The notes below the pieces were generated by a model. That model saw only the letters and a list, made by a program, of their open reading frames with translations. It did no database searches and was not told the DNA's origin. From assembly GCF_002101705.1 (NCBI RefSeq), contig NZ_LQPC01000002.1, positions 124,001 to 188,000 of the forward strand: DNA of 64,000 bases. Reading direction: 5' to 3'. Positions 9,517 through 17,885 of the stretch are shown one piece after another. Source of the DNA: Mycolicibacterium iranicum (lineage in GTDB: Bacteria; Actinomycetota; Actinomycetes; Mycobacteriales; Mycobacteriaceae). The first letter of the stretch is position 1, and each line of letters begins with the position of its first letter. The position numbers and the translations under genes were made by a program.

Positions 9517-11856
9517 GTGTTGTCCGCGCGCGGGACAGGGGGTGTCGCCGTCAACGGGTACCGCGGTCGCATTGCTCTTCTCATCACAGCAACGGTGCTG
9601 GTGATGGTGAATGCGCTTGCGTTCTGGGGTGACGACGCGGCCTCCAGGTTCGACAGGATTCTGCAGGTTTGCACCGCCGCGGTGGCGATCGTCTACGGGC
9701 TGATCGTCGCGCGCGGGGTGCGCGGGAGCGCGCGGGTGTGGCGGTTGCTGGCTGTCGGAGCCGTCGCCTGTCTGACGTTGGGTGAGATCGCATGGTGGAA
9801 CCGCAGCAGCGGCGTAACCCCTCTGACATGGGTCGTTCTCTACTGGCTGTTCCTATCTCTTGCCATCGCGTCGGTGGTGGTGCTCGCCGTCGCGGCACGC
9901 GGGATCCAAGTATCCGTGGACAGCTCGCTGCGTCATACGGCGCTCATCACAGTGCTCGACGGGGGCGTTGCCGCTGCGTCCTTCGCGCTGTTGGTGATCA
10001 TCGGCCATTTCGGAGCTTTTTCGATGGCCTCGTGGCCGCAGTCCGGTGTCCCGGCAGTGGAGACGGCCTACGCGGTGGGCCAGCTGATCCTGGTCGTCTT
10101 CGCCGCAGTGGTCGGGATGATGTATTCGGCCGATCGTCCTTACCGATCCAATTACCTGCAATTGGCCTGCGGTTTCGTGGTGATCGTGGCGTCCGACCGG
10201 GTCGTCGCGTACTTCGACTCCATCGGCGCGCCCTATGCCCAGACCTGGGGCGGCATCGGCGTGGTCCTCGGACCTCTATTCATCGCGCTGGCGATGCGGG
10301 ACAGAGCAGAGCGGGCGGAGCCCGCAAACCGTATTCGACCGATGGACTGGGCGCAGTTGATCTTGCCCTACACCGGATTTCTCGGGATCTCGATCCTGCT
10401 GTCCTATCACGTCCTGAACGGGCATTTACTCGACACCTATGTGGTCTCGACAACCCTTGTGATGGTGTTCTTGGTCGCGGTGAGGCAGATCGCCGCGATG
10501 GGAGCGCAGCGGATGTTGACCGTCCGTCTCTATGACGCTCAGCGCGGCCTCGCCCACCAGGTGTTCCACGATTCGCTGACCGGGCTCCCGAACAGACTGC
10601 TGTTCGCGCAGCGCCTCGACGAGGCGATGCAGCGCGGAGAGTTCGTGCTGATCTTCGTCGACCTCGACGACTTCAAAGAAGTCAACGACCGGTTTGGACA
10701 CGCCGCGGGCGACGAGTTGTTGCGGGCAGTGGGGGAGCGGTTGATGCGCAGTCTCAGCTCCCGCGACACGCTGGCCCGCATCGGAGGTGATGAATTCGCC
10801 ATCCTCATCGTCGGTGAACACAGCGTGCCCGAGGTGGTTGCGGATCGGCTTCGAGTGGCCCTGCGTGAGCCCTTCCCGGTCCACGGATCGTCGGTGCGCG
10901 TTCGCGCCAGCATGGGCCTGGTCAGGTCCGGAGACGGAGGAGCCACGCAGACCTCGGACGACCTCCTGCGACAGGCCGACATCTCGATGTACGCGGGCAA
11001 ACGAATCGGCAAGAACACCGCGGTGGTCTACCAGCCGACGGCCGGTGTGCGCGCCGAGTTTCCCGCTGCGCTGCGTGAAGCCCGCGGCGGGGTGCCCGAA
11101 GGCTTCAGCCTGGCGTACCAGCCTGTTGTGCGACTGCCCGATGAAACGTTGGTAGCCGTCGAAGCGCTGGCCCGGTGGACGGCGCCCAACGGGATTCTCA
11201 TCCCTCCCGAAACCTTTGTGGCAGTCGCCGAATCAGCGGGTCTGGGTGCCACACTCGACGCACTCGTACTGGACCTCGCGTGTCGCGAAGTCGCGGACGC
11301 GGGACTCGGCGAGGTGAACATCCACGTCAACGTGGGCGCCGCGCGGCTCGGCAACCTCGGCTTCGAGGAGCAGGTGCGGCACACACTGAGCCATTGCGCG
11401 ATGGATCCGCACCGCCTCGTGCTGGAGATCACGGAGACTCTGCCGATCGTCGACCTCGATGACGCGGCTGCGCAGATTCAGCGGTTCAACGAGATCGGGG
11501 TGCGTCTCGCATTGGACGATTTCGGCGCCGGCTACAACTCGTTGACCTACCTGCACGCACTGCCGGTGCAGATTGTGAAGCTCGACCGCAGCCTGGCTGT
11601 CGGTTCCGACGCCGGTCGCGATCTTGCCCTCTATCGGTCGGTGGTCAGGCTGTGCAGCGATCTCGGTCTGGACGTCGTGGCCGAAGGCATCGAGACCCGG
11701 TTGCAGGCCGACACCGTCCATGCGGCGGGATGCCAGTACGCCCAGGGCCATCTCTTCGGCAGGCCGGTGCCGATGGCCGAGCTCAGCGCTGAGTGGCGTG
11801 ACGGTTTACGTGAGCATGCGCCGCAGCTGGCGAACGGGCCGTCCAATCGGGACTAA
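9517..11856 (+). CDS. Membrane-bound GGDEF-EAL protein (cyclic-di-GMP turnover)
   Basis: 779 residues. The first about 330 residues contain nine or so hydrophobic segments and form a membrane sensor of unknown ligand. A GGDEF domain follows (RIGGDEFAI, near 422-430), with no RxxD inhibitory site at the usual place, then an EAL domain (VAVEALARW, near 546-554). EAL residues needed for catalysis are visible: the Glu of EAL, Asn in NIHVNV, Glu in LEITE, DDFGAGYNSL, Lys in VKLDRS and Glu in VVAEGIE. Both cyclase and phosphodiesterase activities are therefore possible. The start could be GTG 9517 or GTG 9550. It sits between smpB and ssrA, an unusual neighbour for the trans-translation pair. Confidence 0.88.
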   Translation: MLSARGTGGVAVNGYRGRIALLITATVLVMVNALAFWGDDAASRFDRILQVCTAAVAIVYGLIVARGVRGSARVWRLLAVGAVACLTLGEIAWWNRSSGVTPLTWVVLYWLFLSLAIASVVVLAVAARGIQVSVDSSLRHTALITVLDGGVAAASFALLVIIGHFGAFSMASWPQSGVPAVETAYAVGQLILVVFAAVVGMMYSADRPYRSNYLQLACGFVVIVASDRVVAYFDSIGAPYAQTWGGIGVVLGPLFIALAMRDRAERAEPANRIRPMDWAQLILPYTGFLGISILLSYHVLNGHLLDTYVVSTTLVMVFLVAVRQIAAMGAQRMLTVRLYDAQRGLAHQVFHDSLTGLPNRLLFAQRLDEAMQRGEFVLIFVDLDDFKEVNDRFGHAAGDELLRAVGERLMRSLSSRDTLARIGGDEFAILIVGEHSVPEVVADRLRVALREPFPVHGSSVRVRASMGLVRSGDGGATQTSDDLLRQADISMYAGKRIGKNTAVVYQPTAGVRAEFPAALREARGGVPEGFSLAYQPVVRLPDETLVAVEALARWTAPNGILIPPETFVAVAESAGLGATLDALVLDLACREVADAGLGEVNIHVNVGAARLGNLGFEEQVRHTLSHCAMDPHRLVLEITETLPIVDLDDAAAQIQRFNEIGVRLALDDFGAGYNSLTYLHALPVQIVKLDRSLAVGSDAGRDLALYRSVVRLCSDLGLDVVAEGIETRLQADTVHAAGCQYAQGHLFGRPVPMAELSAEWRDGLREHAPQLANGPSNRD

Positions 11857-11939
11857 ATATTCGCTGGCTCGTGTTGATACGGCCGGTAGTATGGAGTGTC
11901 CGCCGAAGGTCGGCGGGTGTGGCGAAGTTTCACAGACAA

Positions 11940-12307
11940 GGGGCTGAACGGTTTCGACTTCGCGCATCGAATCAAGGGAAGCGTGCCGGTGCAGACAACT
12001 GACCACCGTAAGCGTCGTTGTAACCAATTAAGCGCCGATTCCAATCAGCGCGACTACGCCCTCGCTGCCTAAGCGATAGCTAGTCCGTCAGACCGGGAGA
12101 GCCCTCGACCCGGACCCTGGCGTCATCTAGAGGGATCAACCGAGGAGTTCGGTCGCGGGACTCCTCGGGACACCAAACAGCGACTGGGATCGTCATCCTG
12201 ACTTGTTCGCGTGATCAGGAGATCCGAGTAGAGGCATAGCGAACTGCGCACGGAGAAGCCTCGAGGGAATGCCGTAGGACCCGGGTTCAATTCCCGGCAG
12301 CTCCACC
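11940..12307 (+). ncRNA. ssrA: Transfer-messenger RNA (tmRNA, SsrA)
   Basis: The 5' end GGGGCUGAACGGUUUCGACU is the standard tmRNA start. The 3' end contains a tRNA-like T arm (GGGTTCAATTCCC) and an acceptor strand AGCUCC that pairs with GGGGCU. A reading frame of 12 codons plus stop lies in the middle. About 368 nt, the size expected for mycobacteria. Together with SmpB it rescues stalled ribosomes and tags the nascent peptide for degradation. The encoded 3' end reads ACC followed by G, so the final CCA-A is added or trimmed. Confidence 0.97.
12034..12072 (+). other. tmRNA tag-peptide reading frame
   Basis: Within ssrA, codons GCC to GCC followed by TAA encode ADSNQRDYALAA. The C-terminal ALAA is the ClpXP/ClpCP degron. 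The M. tuberculosis tag, as I recall it, is ADSHQRDYALAA, so the tag differs at one residue and identifies the host as a mycobacterium. Confidence 0.93.
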
Positions 12308-12312
12308 GGAAA

Positions 12313-12347
12313 GAAGAAGGTCAGGGACACAGTCCCTGACCTTCTTC
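12313..12347 (+). terminator. Strong hairpin terminator after ssrA
   Basis: A perfect 15-bp inverted repeat (left arm GAAGAAGGTCAGGGA, right arm its exact complement) with a 5-nt loop CACAG begins six bases after the tmRNA 3' end. The downstream sequence CCTTTG has only a short T run, as is common for mycobacterial intrinsic terminators. Position and perfection support termination of ssrA transcription. Confidence 0.85.
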
Positions 12348-12397
12348 CCTTTGAGCTGGCGTGGTGACCTTCCACCCGGCCTTCTACCCTCGACCGC

Positions 12398-12670
12398 ATG
12401 GGGAGAATGAAGGATTGGGGAAACGCTTTCGTGCGCTGGTTTCTCGCGCTGCCGAAGGGCAGAAAGTACGTCGTCTCGCTCGGGATGGTTGTGGTCACGT
12501 ATCTGATCGTGGTGCCGCTCTATAACGTAACGGTTGAACCACCGTCTGCGTCGGATCAGGTGAAAGTGCAGTGCGGTGATGTGAAGACGGTGTACGTCAG
12601 TCAAGACGACCCGCGACTCATATCAGGGCTGGAGCGCAACGACCTCGGTGCTATCTGCCTCGCCCCCTGA
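12398..12670 (+). CDS. Small hypothetical membrane protein
   Basis: 90 residues. One hydrophobic helix (KYVVSLGMVVVTYLIVVPLY, about 23-42) is preceded by a basic segment and followed by a soluble domain of about 45 residues containing two cysteines (VQCGDVKTV and GAICLAP). These could form a disulfide if the domain lies outside the membrane. I do not recognise a family. The local base composition is somewhat less GC-rich than the surroundings. It follows the ssrA terminator by 50 bases, so it needs its own promoter. About 200 bases downstream hold no recognisable gene. Confidence 0.5.
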   Translation: MGRMKDWGNAFVRWFLALPKGRKYVVSLGMVVVTYLIVVPLYNVTVEPPSASDQVKVQCGDVKTVYVSQDDPRLISGLERNDLGAICLAP

Positions 12671-12869
12671 CCGGTGACACGTTTCCCAGGCCGCTCGAGA
12701 AGTCCGTGGACTGGTGGGGCGGTAAACGGTCGTGTCCCGTCGGCGAGTGCGCGGCAGGGCGGAATGATCGGTGATTCGTTCTCGATGCCGATGCCCCACA
12801 TGACATTTCGACGCGCCAGGCGTCGTTCAATGCCCTCGGGCCCATTAGACGTCCGTACACTTCGCCCCT

Positions 12870-13604
12870 ATGACACTCGTGGGGTTGGTGCCGGATGAAT
12901 GCTGGCAGGTCGTCGTTGTCACGGCAGACGCTTACGATCCCGAATGGCCCGACGGCACCCAAGACGATGACAAACGGCCCCCGGCGAAATTGGCAGTCTG
13001 GTATCGCGACAGCGACTCCACAAAGAAGGACCGCGAATGGCTGCAATACGGGGATACCGTCGACGCTGTGGTCGGCTGGAACGGTGTCGGCCCCGCCAAC
13101 GACGACACCGGGAAATCACCGCTCGGTTCGTTTCCGCTCGGCCAGACATTCGGCCGCAAGGACCGGCCCGACATCTCGTTCGGCAATTACTTCACCGCCG
13201 GCCCACACGACTATTGGGACACCGGTTGGAAATGGCGGCAGCGTGAAATCGCGGGATGTGAGCCGCTGGACCCGCCATCGAGCTACAACCATCACTTCAG
13301 CGCGGCAAAAGATCCGCACGACGACAACGACGACCTCGAAACCGAATCCCTGGACCAGGACGCTTACAACCTTGCCGTGCTGGTCGATCACAACCCCACG
13401 AACCGTCCAGGCTGGGGATGCGCCATCTTCCTGCACTGCGACGACGGGTCGAGGACATGGGGCTGCATCACCATCGGCGAAGACGTGCTTTCGGATCTGC
13501 TGCCCTGGTTGAAGACAGGCGCTCAACCTCACCTGACGGTTCTTGTCTCTCCCGTCGATGCGCCTATCAAAAGCCCTCCGATCGAATGCCCGCAGGGGGA
13601 GTAG
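12870..13604 (+). CDS. YkuD-type L,D-transpeptidase-like protein without export signal
   Basis: 244 residues. The C-terminal half has the YkuD layout: GWGCAIFLHCDDGSRTWGCITI, in which the His of FLH and the Cys of WGC correspond to the catalytic His and Cys of the (S/T)HGC motif, followed by a closing LLPWL helix. Upstream, GKSPLGSFPLGQTFG matches the G-x-T-P-x-G-x-F substrate loop of COG3786-type members. Two features depart from canonical mycobacterial L,D-transpeptidases: Trp replaces His before GC, and there is no signal peptide or lipobox, since the protein begins MTLVGLVPDECWQVVVVTAD. An enzyme acting inside the cell, or a non-peptidoglycan substrate, is possible. The start is the ATG at 12870; no upstream in-frame alternative adds a signal. 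Confidence 0.65.
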   Translation: MTLVGLVPDECWQVVVVTADAYDPEWPDGTQDDDKRPPAKLAVWYRDSDSTKKDREWLQYGDTVDAVVGWNGVGPANDDTGKSPLGSFPLGQTFGRKDRPDISFGNYFTAGPHDYWDTGWKWRQREIAGCEPLDPPSSYNHHFSAAKDPHDDNDDLETESLDQDAYNLAVLVDHNPTNRPGWGCAIFLHCDDGSRTWGCITIGEDVLSDLLPWLKTGAQPHLTVLVSPVDAPIKSPPIECPQGE

Positions 13605-13653
13605 CCGTTCGACGCGGCGCGCCGGATCTCGACAGACCTGGCCCACTTCTGCT

Positions 13654-14265
13654 TCAGCGGAGGACGCGGTAGCGCAGGTGCGCGACGCCGGGCGCGTCGA
13701 GGACACGCACGAGTTCAAGGTTGGGCGTGCCCGGTGAGAAGCCCTCGAACAGGCGCTCACCGGATCCGAGGATTGCCGCGCTCACCTGAAGGTCGATCTC
13801 GTCGACGATCCCCGCCGCGATGGCCTGCCGGGCGCAGGACGCTCCGCCAGCGATGGAGATCGGACCTCCCTCGGCCACGGCGACCGCCTGCTTGTACGCG
13901 GACTCGATTCCATCGGTGACGAAGAAGAAGGTGGTGCCGCCTTTCAGCTCGATCGGGGCGCGCTTGTAGTGGGTGAGCACGAACACCGGGCAGTGGTAGG
14001 GCGGCTCGTTGCCCCACCATCCCCGCCAGTCCGAGTCCCACTCACCGCGGATGGGCCCGAACATGTTGCGGCCCATGATCGTTGCCTTCATACCGTCCAA
14101 CATCTCCGATACGACCTGCCGGTTGACCGGATGCTCCGCATCGGGTCCGAGGTGCCACCGGTGCAACGCTTCGCCGCCGATCCCGAGCGGGTGCTCCTCG
14201 CTCTGGTGAGGTCCCGCGACGTATCCGTCTGTCGAGATTGACATCGACAGGTTGGTTCTGCTCAT
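13654..14265 (-). CDS. RibD C-terminal/dihydrofolate-reductase-like protein
   Basis: 203 residues. The N-terminus LSMSISTDGYVAGP is the hallmark of RibD-C-type reductases, and the C-terminal half contains GGPISIAGGASCARQAIAAG and VDEIDLQVSAAILGSGERLFEG, the NADPH-binding and closing strands of that fold. Members reduce pyrimidine or pterin-like compounds, but many have unknown substrates, and this one is not next to riboflavin genes. The open frame continues further upstream; I chose the ATG at 14265 because the homologous N-terminus begins there and a GGAG lies just ahead. It is divergent from the DUF2252 gene. Confidence 0.8.
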   Translation of the reverse strand: MSRTNLSMSISTDGYVAGPHQSEEHPLGIGGEALHRWHLGPDAEHPVNRQVVSEMLDGMKATIMGRNMFGPIRGEWDSDWRGWWGNEPPYHCPVFVLTHYKRAPIELKGGTTFFFVTDGIESAYKQAVAVAEGGPISIAGGASCARQAIAAGIVDEIDLQVSAAILGSGERLFEGFSPGTPNLELVRVLDAPGVAHLRYRVLR

Positions 14266-14382
14266 AGGGCTCCAATCGTCATCGGTCTGACTTCTGCGTG
14301 CTCCAAACCTCATCATGCGCGGCCGAATTTGCGTCGAACTCGTTATCTCAAGCTGTCGCGCACTCCCGCGAACGGGCGCAAC

Positions 14383-15819
14383 ATGGAGGCGATGAGCGTC
14401 GCGACCGGTCCCGAACCGACCAGGCACACCGTGCTCGCCGAGACCGACACCGGGGCCTACCACTCGCTGCGGCAGCGTCCGGTGACCCGCGCCGAGCGGT
14501 ACGCACTCGGAAAGAGCCTTCGCAAACGAGTGCCCCGCAAGACGCTGGCCGAGTGGACGCCGCCGGCCGACCGGCCGGACCCGATCAGTCTGATCGAGAC
14601 CAATCACCGCGGCAGGCTAGAGCGGCTGATCCCGGTGCGGGTTGGACGAATGGTCGCCTCGCCCTACGGGTTTCTCCGCGGCACCGCCGTCGTCATGGCC
14701 GACGACGTGGCGCGGCTGCCGGCGACAGGCATCATGCCGGTCGTGTGCGGCGACTCGCACCTGGGCAACTTCGGCTTCTACGCATCCCCGGAGCGCGACC
14801 TCGTCATCGATCTCAACGACTTCGACGAGGCGCACCCGGGCGGCTGGGAGTGGGATCTGCGCCGGTTGGTGGCCAGCATCTGGGTCGCCGGGCGCCACAA
14901 CGGCGCCTCCGAGGACGATTGCGCTGCGGCTGTGCGCTCCTGCGTCTCGTCCTACCGGATCGAGGTGCGCAGGCTCGCCGACGAGCCGTTGTTCTCCCGA
15001 TCGTTCACGCGGCTCGACGTCGACCGCCTCGCCGGGGAGACAGCCGGCGCTTTGGCCGACGAGGTGCGACGGTCGGCCGCGAGGGCTCGCCACCGCACGA
15101 GCGACCGTGCGCTGCCCCGCTTCACCAAGGAGGTCGACGGCGTGCGCAGGATCGTGGAGGAGCCTCCGCTGATCACCCGGCTGCCCGACCATGAGGCAGA
15201 GGCACTCGCCGAGGCGCTGGACGACTATCTGCCTACGCTGTCCTCTCATTGGCGCCGTGTCCTGGGCGGATACACGCTGCTCGATGTCGCGCACAAAGTG
15301 GTCGGCGTCGGCAGCGTGGGCCTGCGCGCGTATGTCGCTCTGCTAGAAGGTTCTTCGCCCGAGGATGTCGTGTTCCTGCAACTCAAGCAGGCCCGCCGCT
15401 CGGTGCTGGCGCGCCACGTCCACGGCGAATCCGCGTGGCACGCCCACCAGGGTCAGCGCGTGGTCGAGTATCAGCAGGCGCTGCAGACAGTGAGCGACCC
15501 TCTGCTGGGATGGACCACCGTCAACGGTCTGCAGTTCTACGTGCGGCAGTTCCGCAATATGAAAGGGACCATCCCGCTCGACGCGATGCACGGCACCGCG
15601 TTGATCGACTACACGAGCGTCGTCGGCCAGTTGCTCGCCAAAGGGCACGCCAGGACGAGCGGCGCCTCGATGATCGCCGGCTACATGGGCCGATCGGAAC
15701 GTGTCGACGACGCCCTCTGCGTCTTTGCGCGGCGCTACGCCGACCAGACCGAGGCCGACCACGCTGCGATGGTGGCGGCCGTCGACAGCGGGCGGTTGCC
15801 GGTGGAGCGCGGCGTGTGA
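14383..15819 (+). CDS. DUF2252 protein (kinase-like fold, function unknown)
   Basis: About 478 residues. Recognised as DUF2252 by PVVCGDSHLGNFGFYASPER and the following DLNDFDEAHPGGWEWDLRRL; the GDSHxxNFG and DxNDFDE motifs mirror the HGDxxxxN and DFD catalytic motifs of aminoglycoside-kinase-like enzymes, so ATP-dependent phosphotransfer is plausible although unproven. Candidate starts are ATG 14383 (MEAMSV) and ATG 14392; a TTG at 14329 is less likely. No signal peptide or membrane segment. The DUF998 gene follows 79 bases later on the same strand. Confidence 0.8.
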   Translation: MEAMSVATGPEPTRHTVLAETDTGAYHSLRQRPVTRAERYALGKSLRKRVPRKTLAEWTPPADRPDPISLIETNHRGRLERLIPVRVGRMVASPYGFLRGTAVVMADDVARLPATGIMPVVCGDSHLGNFGFYASPERDLVIDLNDFDEAHPGGWEWDLRRLVASIWVAGRHNGASEDDCAAAVRSCVSSYRIEVRRLADEPLFSRSFTRLDVDRLAGETAGALADEVRRSAARARHRTSDRALPRFTKEVDGVRRIVEEPPLITRLPDHEAEALAEALDDYLPTLSSHWRRVLGGYTLLDVAHKVVGVGSVGLRAYVALLEGSSPEDVVFLQLKQARRSVLARHVHGESAWHAHQGQRVVEYQQALQTVSDPLLGWTTVNGLQFYVRQFRNMKGTIPLDAMHGTALIDYTSVVGQLLAKGHARTSGASMIAGYMGRSERVDDALCVFARRYADQTEADHAAMVAAVDSGRLPVERGV

Positions 15820-15898
15820 TGAGTGCGCCGCGGCATCGACGGCTGATGTGGCTCTGTCATGGGCGCGACGCGACCGCTCCGGTGACACTCTGGGTGGT

Positions 15899-16498
15899 GT
15901 GAACCCCGCGCGGCTGACAGCCGTCATCTGGCTTCTGGGTGCGACTGTCTATCTCGCGTGCGAAGGGATCTCGGCGGCACGCGTAGACGGGTACAGCTAT
16001 GTCAGCGATTTCATCAGTGACCTAGGCGTGGTCCCGCTGATGAACATCGGCGCGTTCATGGTGCACGGGATGCTTTTCGCAGCAGGCGCATTCGTCATCG
16101 GTAGGGGCTGGTTGCGGCGGAGTCGCGTTGCTCAGCTTTTCGTCGCCGCAGCCGTGGCGAACGCCGTCGGCAACGTGTTGGTGGGCACGTTCCCGAGTGG
16201 ATCGGCTCAGGCACACTGGCATGTCGTCGGTGCGGGACTTGCGATTGTGGGCGGCAACGTCGCAGTGATCGCCGGCGGGGTCGGCAGCCACGCCCTCGGA
16301 GCACACCGTGGATTGGGCTGGGCCGGCATCGCCCTCGGAAGCCTCGGCATCGCCAGCCTTCTGGTGTTGATCGCCGACGGGTCACGTGTCGTACCGCCCG
16401 GGCTCGTCGAGCGGGCGTCGGTGTACCCGATCATCGCGTGGGAACTGCTGGCCGGGGCTGCACTCTTGGTTCGCGGAACAGACACCCGACGGGGCTAG
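15899..16498 (+). CDS. DUF998 family integral membrane protein
   Basis: 199 residues with six hydrophobic helices (about 5-25, 47-67, 77-97, 108-130, 137-158 and 172-190). The motif GYSYVSDFISDLG after the first helix and FPSGSAQAHWHVVGAG in the middle are typical of DUF998, a family of small membrane proteins without an established reaction. The frame is open further upstream but is shadow sequence of the preceding gene; the GTG at 15899 (VNPARLTAVIWLL) puts the first helix at the N-terminus. The next gene starts 11 bases after its stop. Confidence 0.75.
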   Translation: MNPARLTAVIWLLGATVYLACEGISAARVDGYSYVSDFISDLGVVPLMNIGAFMVHGMLFAAGAFVIGRGWLRRSRVAQLFVAAAVANAVGNVLVGTFPSGSAQAHWHVVGAGLAIVGGNVAVIAGGVGSHALGAHRGLGWAGIALGSLGIASLLVLIADGSRVVPPGLVERASVYPIIAWELLAGAALLVRGTDTRRG

Positions 16499-16509
16499 GA
16501 TCCCGCGTC

Positions 16510-17877
16510 ATGACCCGCACCATCACCGAGCCCAGCCGTGAGATCGACGTCATCCACGAGACCGACGTGCTGGTCGTGGGTTCGGGGCCCGGCGGCCTCG
16601 CCGCGGCGCTGGCGGCGGCGCGCGCCGGTGTCGACGTGGCCCTGGTCGAACGATTCGGATGCTTCGGCGGCAACATCACGGCCGTCGGTGTCGAGGGCTT
16701 CGCCTGGTACCGCCACGAGCAGACAGTCGAGGCCGGTGGCATCGGGTGGGAGTTCGAGCGGCGCGCCAAGGACATGGGGGCGGCCGTGCCCGAAAGTCAG
16801 TCGCTGTCTTACGAACTGGACTCTGAGGGCTTCAAGCTGGTTGCCGATCGGCTCGTCGAGGAGGCCGGCATTCACGCGATGCTGCACCGGCAGTTCGTCG
16901 CGCCTCTGATGGAGGGCGACACCGTCATCGGCATCATCACCGAATCCAAAGCGGGCCGCGAGGCGATCCTCGCTCGCCGCGTCATCGACGCGACGGGGGA
17001 CGCCGACGTGGCGACCCGGGCGGGTGCGCCGGTGCACAAGACGCCGGTCGAGCAGATGATGGCTGCCTCGGTGATGTTCCACCTGGCGGGAGTGGACAAG
17101 GCGGCGTTCCTTCAAGGCGTGGCCGACGATCCGCAGACGTATCGCGATTGGGCGGCCGGAGAATTCGCCGCCGACGACATCGACCCCAAGGACGCCGATC
17201 GCTACTCGCCCTACTTGGAGAAGCCATTTGCGAAAGCCATCGAGGACGGTGTGCTTCCCGCGGACCTGAAAACGATCGGCGGCACGTGGGGTGCCATGCA
17301 CGACACCGGCGAGCTCACCTACATGAACCTTGTTCACCTGTCAGGCTGCGACGGCACCGACCCCGACAGCCTCACCCGCTTCGAGATCGAGGGCCGCCGA
17401 CAGGCGATGCTTGCGATCGAGGCCCTGCGCCGCTACACCCCGGGTTGCACGGCAGCGAGATTGCGGAACTTCGGCATGACGATCGGGGTGCGCGACACCC
17501 GCAAGATCGACGCCGTCTACAACCTCACCGAGACCGACGTACGTGAGCAGGGTCGATTCGAAGACAGCATTGGCATCTACCCGGAATTCATCGATGGCTA
17601 CGGCGTTTTGGTGTTACCGACGACGGGACGCTACCTGCAGATTCCGTACCGGTCCCTGCTGCCGAGGTCGGTGCGGCACCTGATCGTTGCCGGGCGCGCG
17701 ACCGGCGGCGATCGCATCGCCCACGCCGCGACCCGAAACATGTCGTGCTGCGCGGTCACCGGGCAAGGCGCCGGCGTGGCGGCCGCGGTGTCGCTGCACT
17801 GCGATCAAGATCTGGACGACGTCGACATCGCCGCGGTCCAGAAAGAACTCATCCGCCAGGATGTCCGGATCAGCTGA
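16510..17877 (+). CDS. FAD-dependent oxidoreductase
   Basis: 455 residues. The N-terminal dinucleotide site is VLVVGSGPGGLAAALAAARAG (positions about 18-38; core GSGPGG) followed by VDVALVERFGCFGGNIT, an FAD-dependent oxidoreductase of the FAD_oxidored type (PF12831-like). The C-terminus has the second FAD-contact segment HLIVAGRATGGDRIAHAATRN. A Cys-containing active-site region (FGCFGGN, RNMSCCAVTGQGAG) is present. Substrate unknown; relatives act on organic acids or sugars. Start is the ATG at 16510, 11 bases after the DUF998 stop. Its stop is eight bases from the convergent solute-binding lipoprotein gene. Confidence 0.8.
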   Translation: MTRTITEPSREIDVIHETDVLVVGSGPGGLAAALAAARAGVDVALVERFGCFGGNITAVGVEGFAWYRHEQTVEAGGIGWEFERRAKDMGAAVPESQSLSYELDSEGFKLVADRLVEEAGIHAMLHRQFVAPLMEGDTVIGIITESKAGREAILARRVIDATGDADVATRAGAPVHKTPVEQMMAASVMFHLAGVDKAAFLQGVADDPQTYRDWAAGEFAADDIDPKDADRYSPYLEKPFAKAIEDGVLPADLKTIGGTWGAMHDTGELTYMNLVHLSGCDGTDPDSLTRFEIEGRRQAMLAIEALRRYTPGCTAARLRNFGMTIGVRDTRKIDAVYNLTETDVREQGRFEDSIGIYPEFIDGYGVLVLPTTGRYLQIPYRSLLPRSVRHLIVAGRATGGDRIAHAATRNMSCCAVTGQGAGVAAAVSLHCDQDLDDVDIAAVQKELIRQDVRIS

Positions 17878-17885
17878 CGGCTGCG

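Noticed and set aside
12674..12898. Short plus-strand frame between the small membrane protein and YkuD-like genes
   Set aside because: No ribosome site or family resemblance, and it runs into the next gene in a different frame.
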